Shown here piece by piece: positions 6,199-7,237 of a stretch of DNA of 7,237 bases. The DNA is taken from positions 1 through 7,237 of the forward strand of contig CAMWHN010000107.1 in NCBI GenBank assembly GCA_947174085.1. The letters run 5' to 3'. The stretch is from an uncultured Ruminococcus sp. Lineage in GTDB: Bacteria > Bacillota > Clostridia > Oscillospirales > Ruminococcaceae. The stretch's first letter is position 1, and each line of letters starts with the position of its first letter. The notes beneath the pieces were generated by a model. It did no database searches and was not told where the DNA came from. It saw only the letters and a list, made by a program, of their open reading frames with translations. Both the position numbers and the translations under genes were made by a program.

Positions 6199-7237
6199 AT
6201 GGCAGTATATTTAATAGATTATGAAAATGTCTATGTTGACGGGTTACAAGGCATTGAAAATTTGACAAAACAAGATTCTGTGTATATTTTTTATACACAA
6301 AATCGTTGTAATTTGACATTTCAGTTATACGAAAAATTAATTACTTGTCAAGCAAGTATTTATTTGCGAGAAGTTTCATTTAGTTTAAAATCTGGTGACC
6401 CGATTAAAAATGCATTAGATATGCAATTAATTATGTTTACGGGCTATCTGATTGGCACAAAACAGACTTCAGAAATTTATATTATTAGCAAAGATAAAGA
6501 TTTTCTGCTTGGTACAGAATTTTATAAAAAATATATTCATGATGAAAATATCACACTGCAAATCATTCCGGCTATTGAAAATACAAGTATAGATAGCTTA
6601 GAACAACAACATTTGCAAGAATATAATAATTTCGTGACATCTTTGCAAGAAACAATCGAAAATGAAAGTGTTATTTCTATTGTAAAACAACTGGATTCTG
6701 AAAATTTTGATTCTTCTGTAGAACAAGAAAAAAAAAACTCTAATGCACAGTGTGAGCATATTATAAATATTATTTTTGATAATAATATAGAACAGAAAAA
6801 AATTACAGAAATTTTTGGAATTATAGAAAATTCTAATACATTAAATGAATTACACAGCGAAATTGTAAATTACTATAATGACACGCAAAAAGCCAGTGCA
6901 GTTTATGAAAAAATAAAACCTCATTTTCAAACATTGTGTATGTTAATAAAACAGGAAAAAAATTTTGATATGCAATTTCAAAATACAATCAAAAATCTGT
7001 TGGACAAAAATACAGATAATAAAGTTTTGAAAGAAATTTGTGAAATTTTAGAAAAATCTAATTCACTAGATGAATTACAAAAAGCACTTGTAACTTATTA
7101 TGATAAAAATACCCCACAAGCTAACAAAATTTACAAGAAATTAAAGCCGCAATTTAAAACAATAAAGGTAAAACCAAAACAAACACAAAATACATCTAAC
7201 ACACAATATCAGAATGCAGTAAAAAATCTATTAGGTA
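6199..7237 (+). CDS. PIN/NYN-domain protein with C-terminal repeat array (3' end beyond window)
   Basis: Open frame of 346 codons, still open at the window edge. ATG at 6199 has AGGAG at 6187-6191, 7 bases upstream, and lies 27 bases after the aguB stop. Residues 1-125 match the PIN-like/NYN fold seen in many Firmicutes proteins that begin YLIDYENV: D7 in LIDYENV, D74 in KNALDMQL, and D99/D101 in ISKDKDF form the expected acidic metal-binding set, which suggests RNase activity. Residues about 130-181 form a polar, Glu/Gln/Asn-rich linker. From 182 a repeat of about 75 residues appears (182-246, 257-322, a third beginning at 334), each with a helix (xIxxLLDxN), xEI.xI.E.SN.L.EL, YY, and a KIKPxFxTL-like ending. 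A run of ten A at 6728-6737 sits in the linker. The substrate and biological role are unknown; the link to polyamines may be positional only. The fold is likely; the activity is inferred. Confidence 0.8.
   Translation, partial: MAVYLIDYENVYVDGLQGIENLTKQDSVYIFYTQNRCNLTFQLYEKLITCQASIYLREVSFSLKSGDPIKNALDMQLIMFTGYLIGTKQTSEIYIISKDKDFLLGTEFYKKYIHDENITLQIIPAIENTSIDSLEQQHLQEYNNFVTSLQETIENESVISIVKQLDSENFDSSVEQEKKNSNAQCEHIINIIFDNNIEQKKITEIFGIIENSNTLNELHSEIVNYYNDTQKASAVYEKIKPHFQTLCMLIKQEKNFDMQFQNTIKNLLDKNTDNKVLKEICEILEKSNSLDELQKALVTYYDKNTPQANKIYKKLKPQFKTIKVKPKQTQNTSNTQYQNAVKNLLG
6728..6737 (+). other. A10 homopolymer at the domain boundary of the PIN gene
   Basis: Ten consecutive A bases form codons 177-180 with the flanking G and C. 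Losing one A would lead to a TAA about ten codons later; gaining one A would give TAA two codons later. Either shift yields a protein ending just after the nuclease-like domain and linker, without the repeats. Tracts of this length are prone to polymerase slippage. Confidence 0.6.
6742..7237 (+). repeat. Degenerate protein-level tandem repeat, about 75 residues per unit
   Basis: Two full units and the start of a third lie in the partial gene: unit 1 from N182 (6742), unit 2 from D257 (6967), unit 3 from N334 (7198). Shared positions include IENSNTLNELHSEIVNYY against LEKSNSLDELQKALVTYY, and KIKPHFQTL against KLKPQFKTI. The units are diverged at DNA level, so this is an older repeat than the HTH triplication. 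The number of units past the window edge is unknown. Confidence 0.75.

Noticed and set aside
6011..6319. 102-residue reverse-strand frame
   Set aside because: Lies antisense to aguB and the PIN gene, both clearly coding, and shows no recognisable motif or ribosome site.

Overview
This AT-rich window reads left to right on the + strand. It carries most of a bacterial polyamine-biosynthesis operon, interrupted by one unusual DNA-binding gene and followed by a partial NYN/PIN nuclease-like gene. The base composition, strong AAGGAGG-type ribosome sites, TTG and GTG starts, and this set of polyamine enzymes suggest a low-GC Firmicute, most likely a gut Clostridia member of the Ruminococcaceae/Oscillospiraceae type. 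That taxonomic call is inference; no marker gene is present.

Layout: 31-315 is a small reading frame with no usable intact start and an in-frame stop near its beginning, probably a decayed gene. 353-1216 is speE (aminopropyltransferase), with a TTG start. 1248-1757 encodes three back-to-back copies of a 57-residue MerR/IS607-type helix-turn-helix and nothing else. 1799-3052 is a carboxy(nor)spermidine dehydrogenase. 3054-4205 is carboxy(nor)spermidine decarboxylase (nspC). 4202-5305 is agmatine deiminase (aguA). 5302-6171 is N-carbamoylputrescine amidase (aguB). 6199 to the window end is a PIN/NYN-domain protein with a C-terminal repeat array, cut off by the window edge. The gaps are short (1 to 41 bases) or the genes overlap by 4 bases, and I see no terminator hairpin between them, so 353-6171 and perhaps beyond could be one transcript.

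How the genes fit: AguA and AguB turn agmatine into putrescine through N-carbamoylputrescine. The dehydrogenase joins putrescine to aspartate beta-semialdehyde to give carboxyspermidine, and NspC decarboxylates that to spermidine. SpeE would classically make spermidine from putrescine and decarboxylated AdoMet, so the cluster appears to hold two routes to the same product. Arginine decarboxylase (speA) and AdoMet decarboxylase (speD) are not in the window. The SpeE here lacks two ligand-contacting residues of the canonical enzyme, so it may have a different substrate. An alternative order, in which the dehydrogenase/decarboxylase act on agmatine first, is also possible.

The most unusual items are the triple HTH-only protein inside the operon, with its awkward start; the SpeE substitutions; and an A10 tract placed exactly between the nuclease-like domain and the repeat domain of the last gene.
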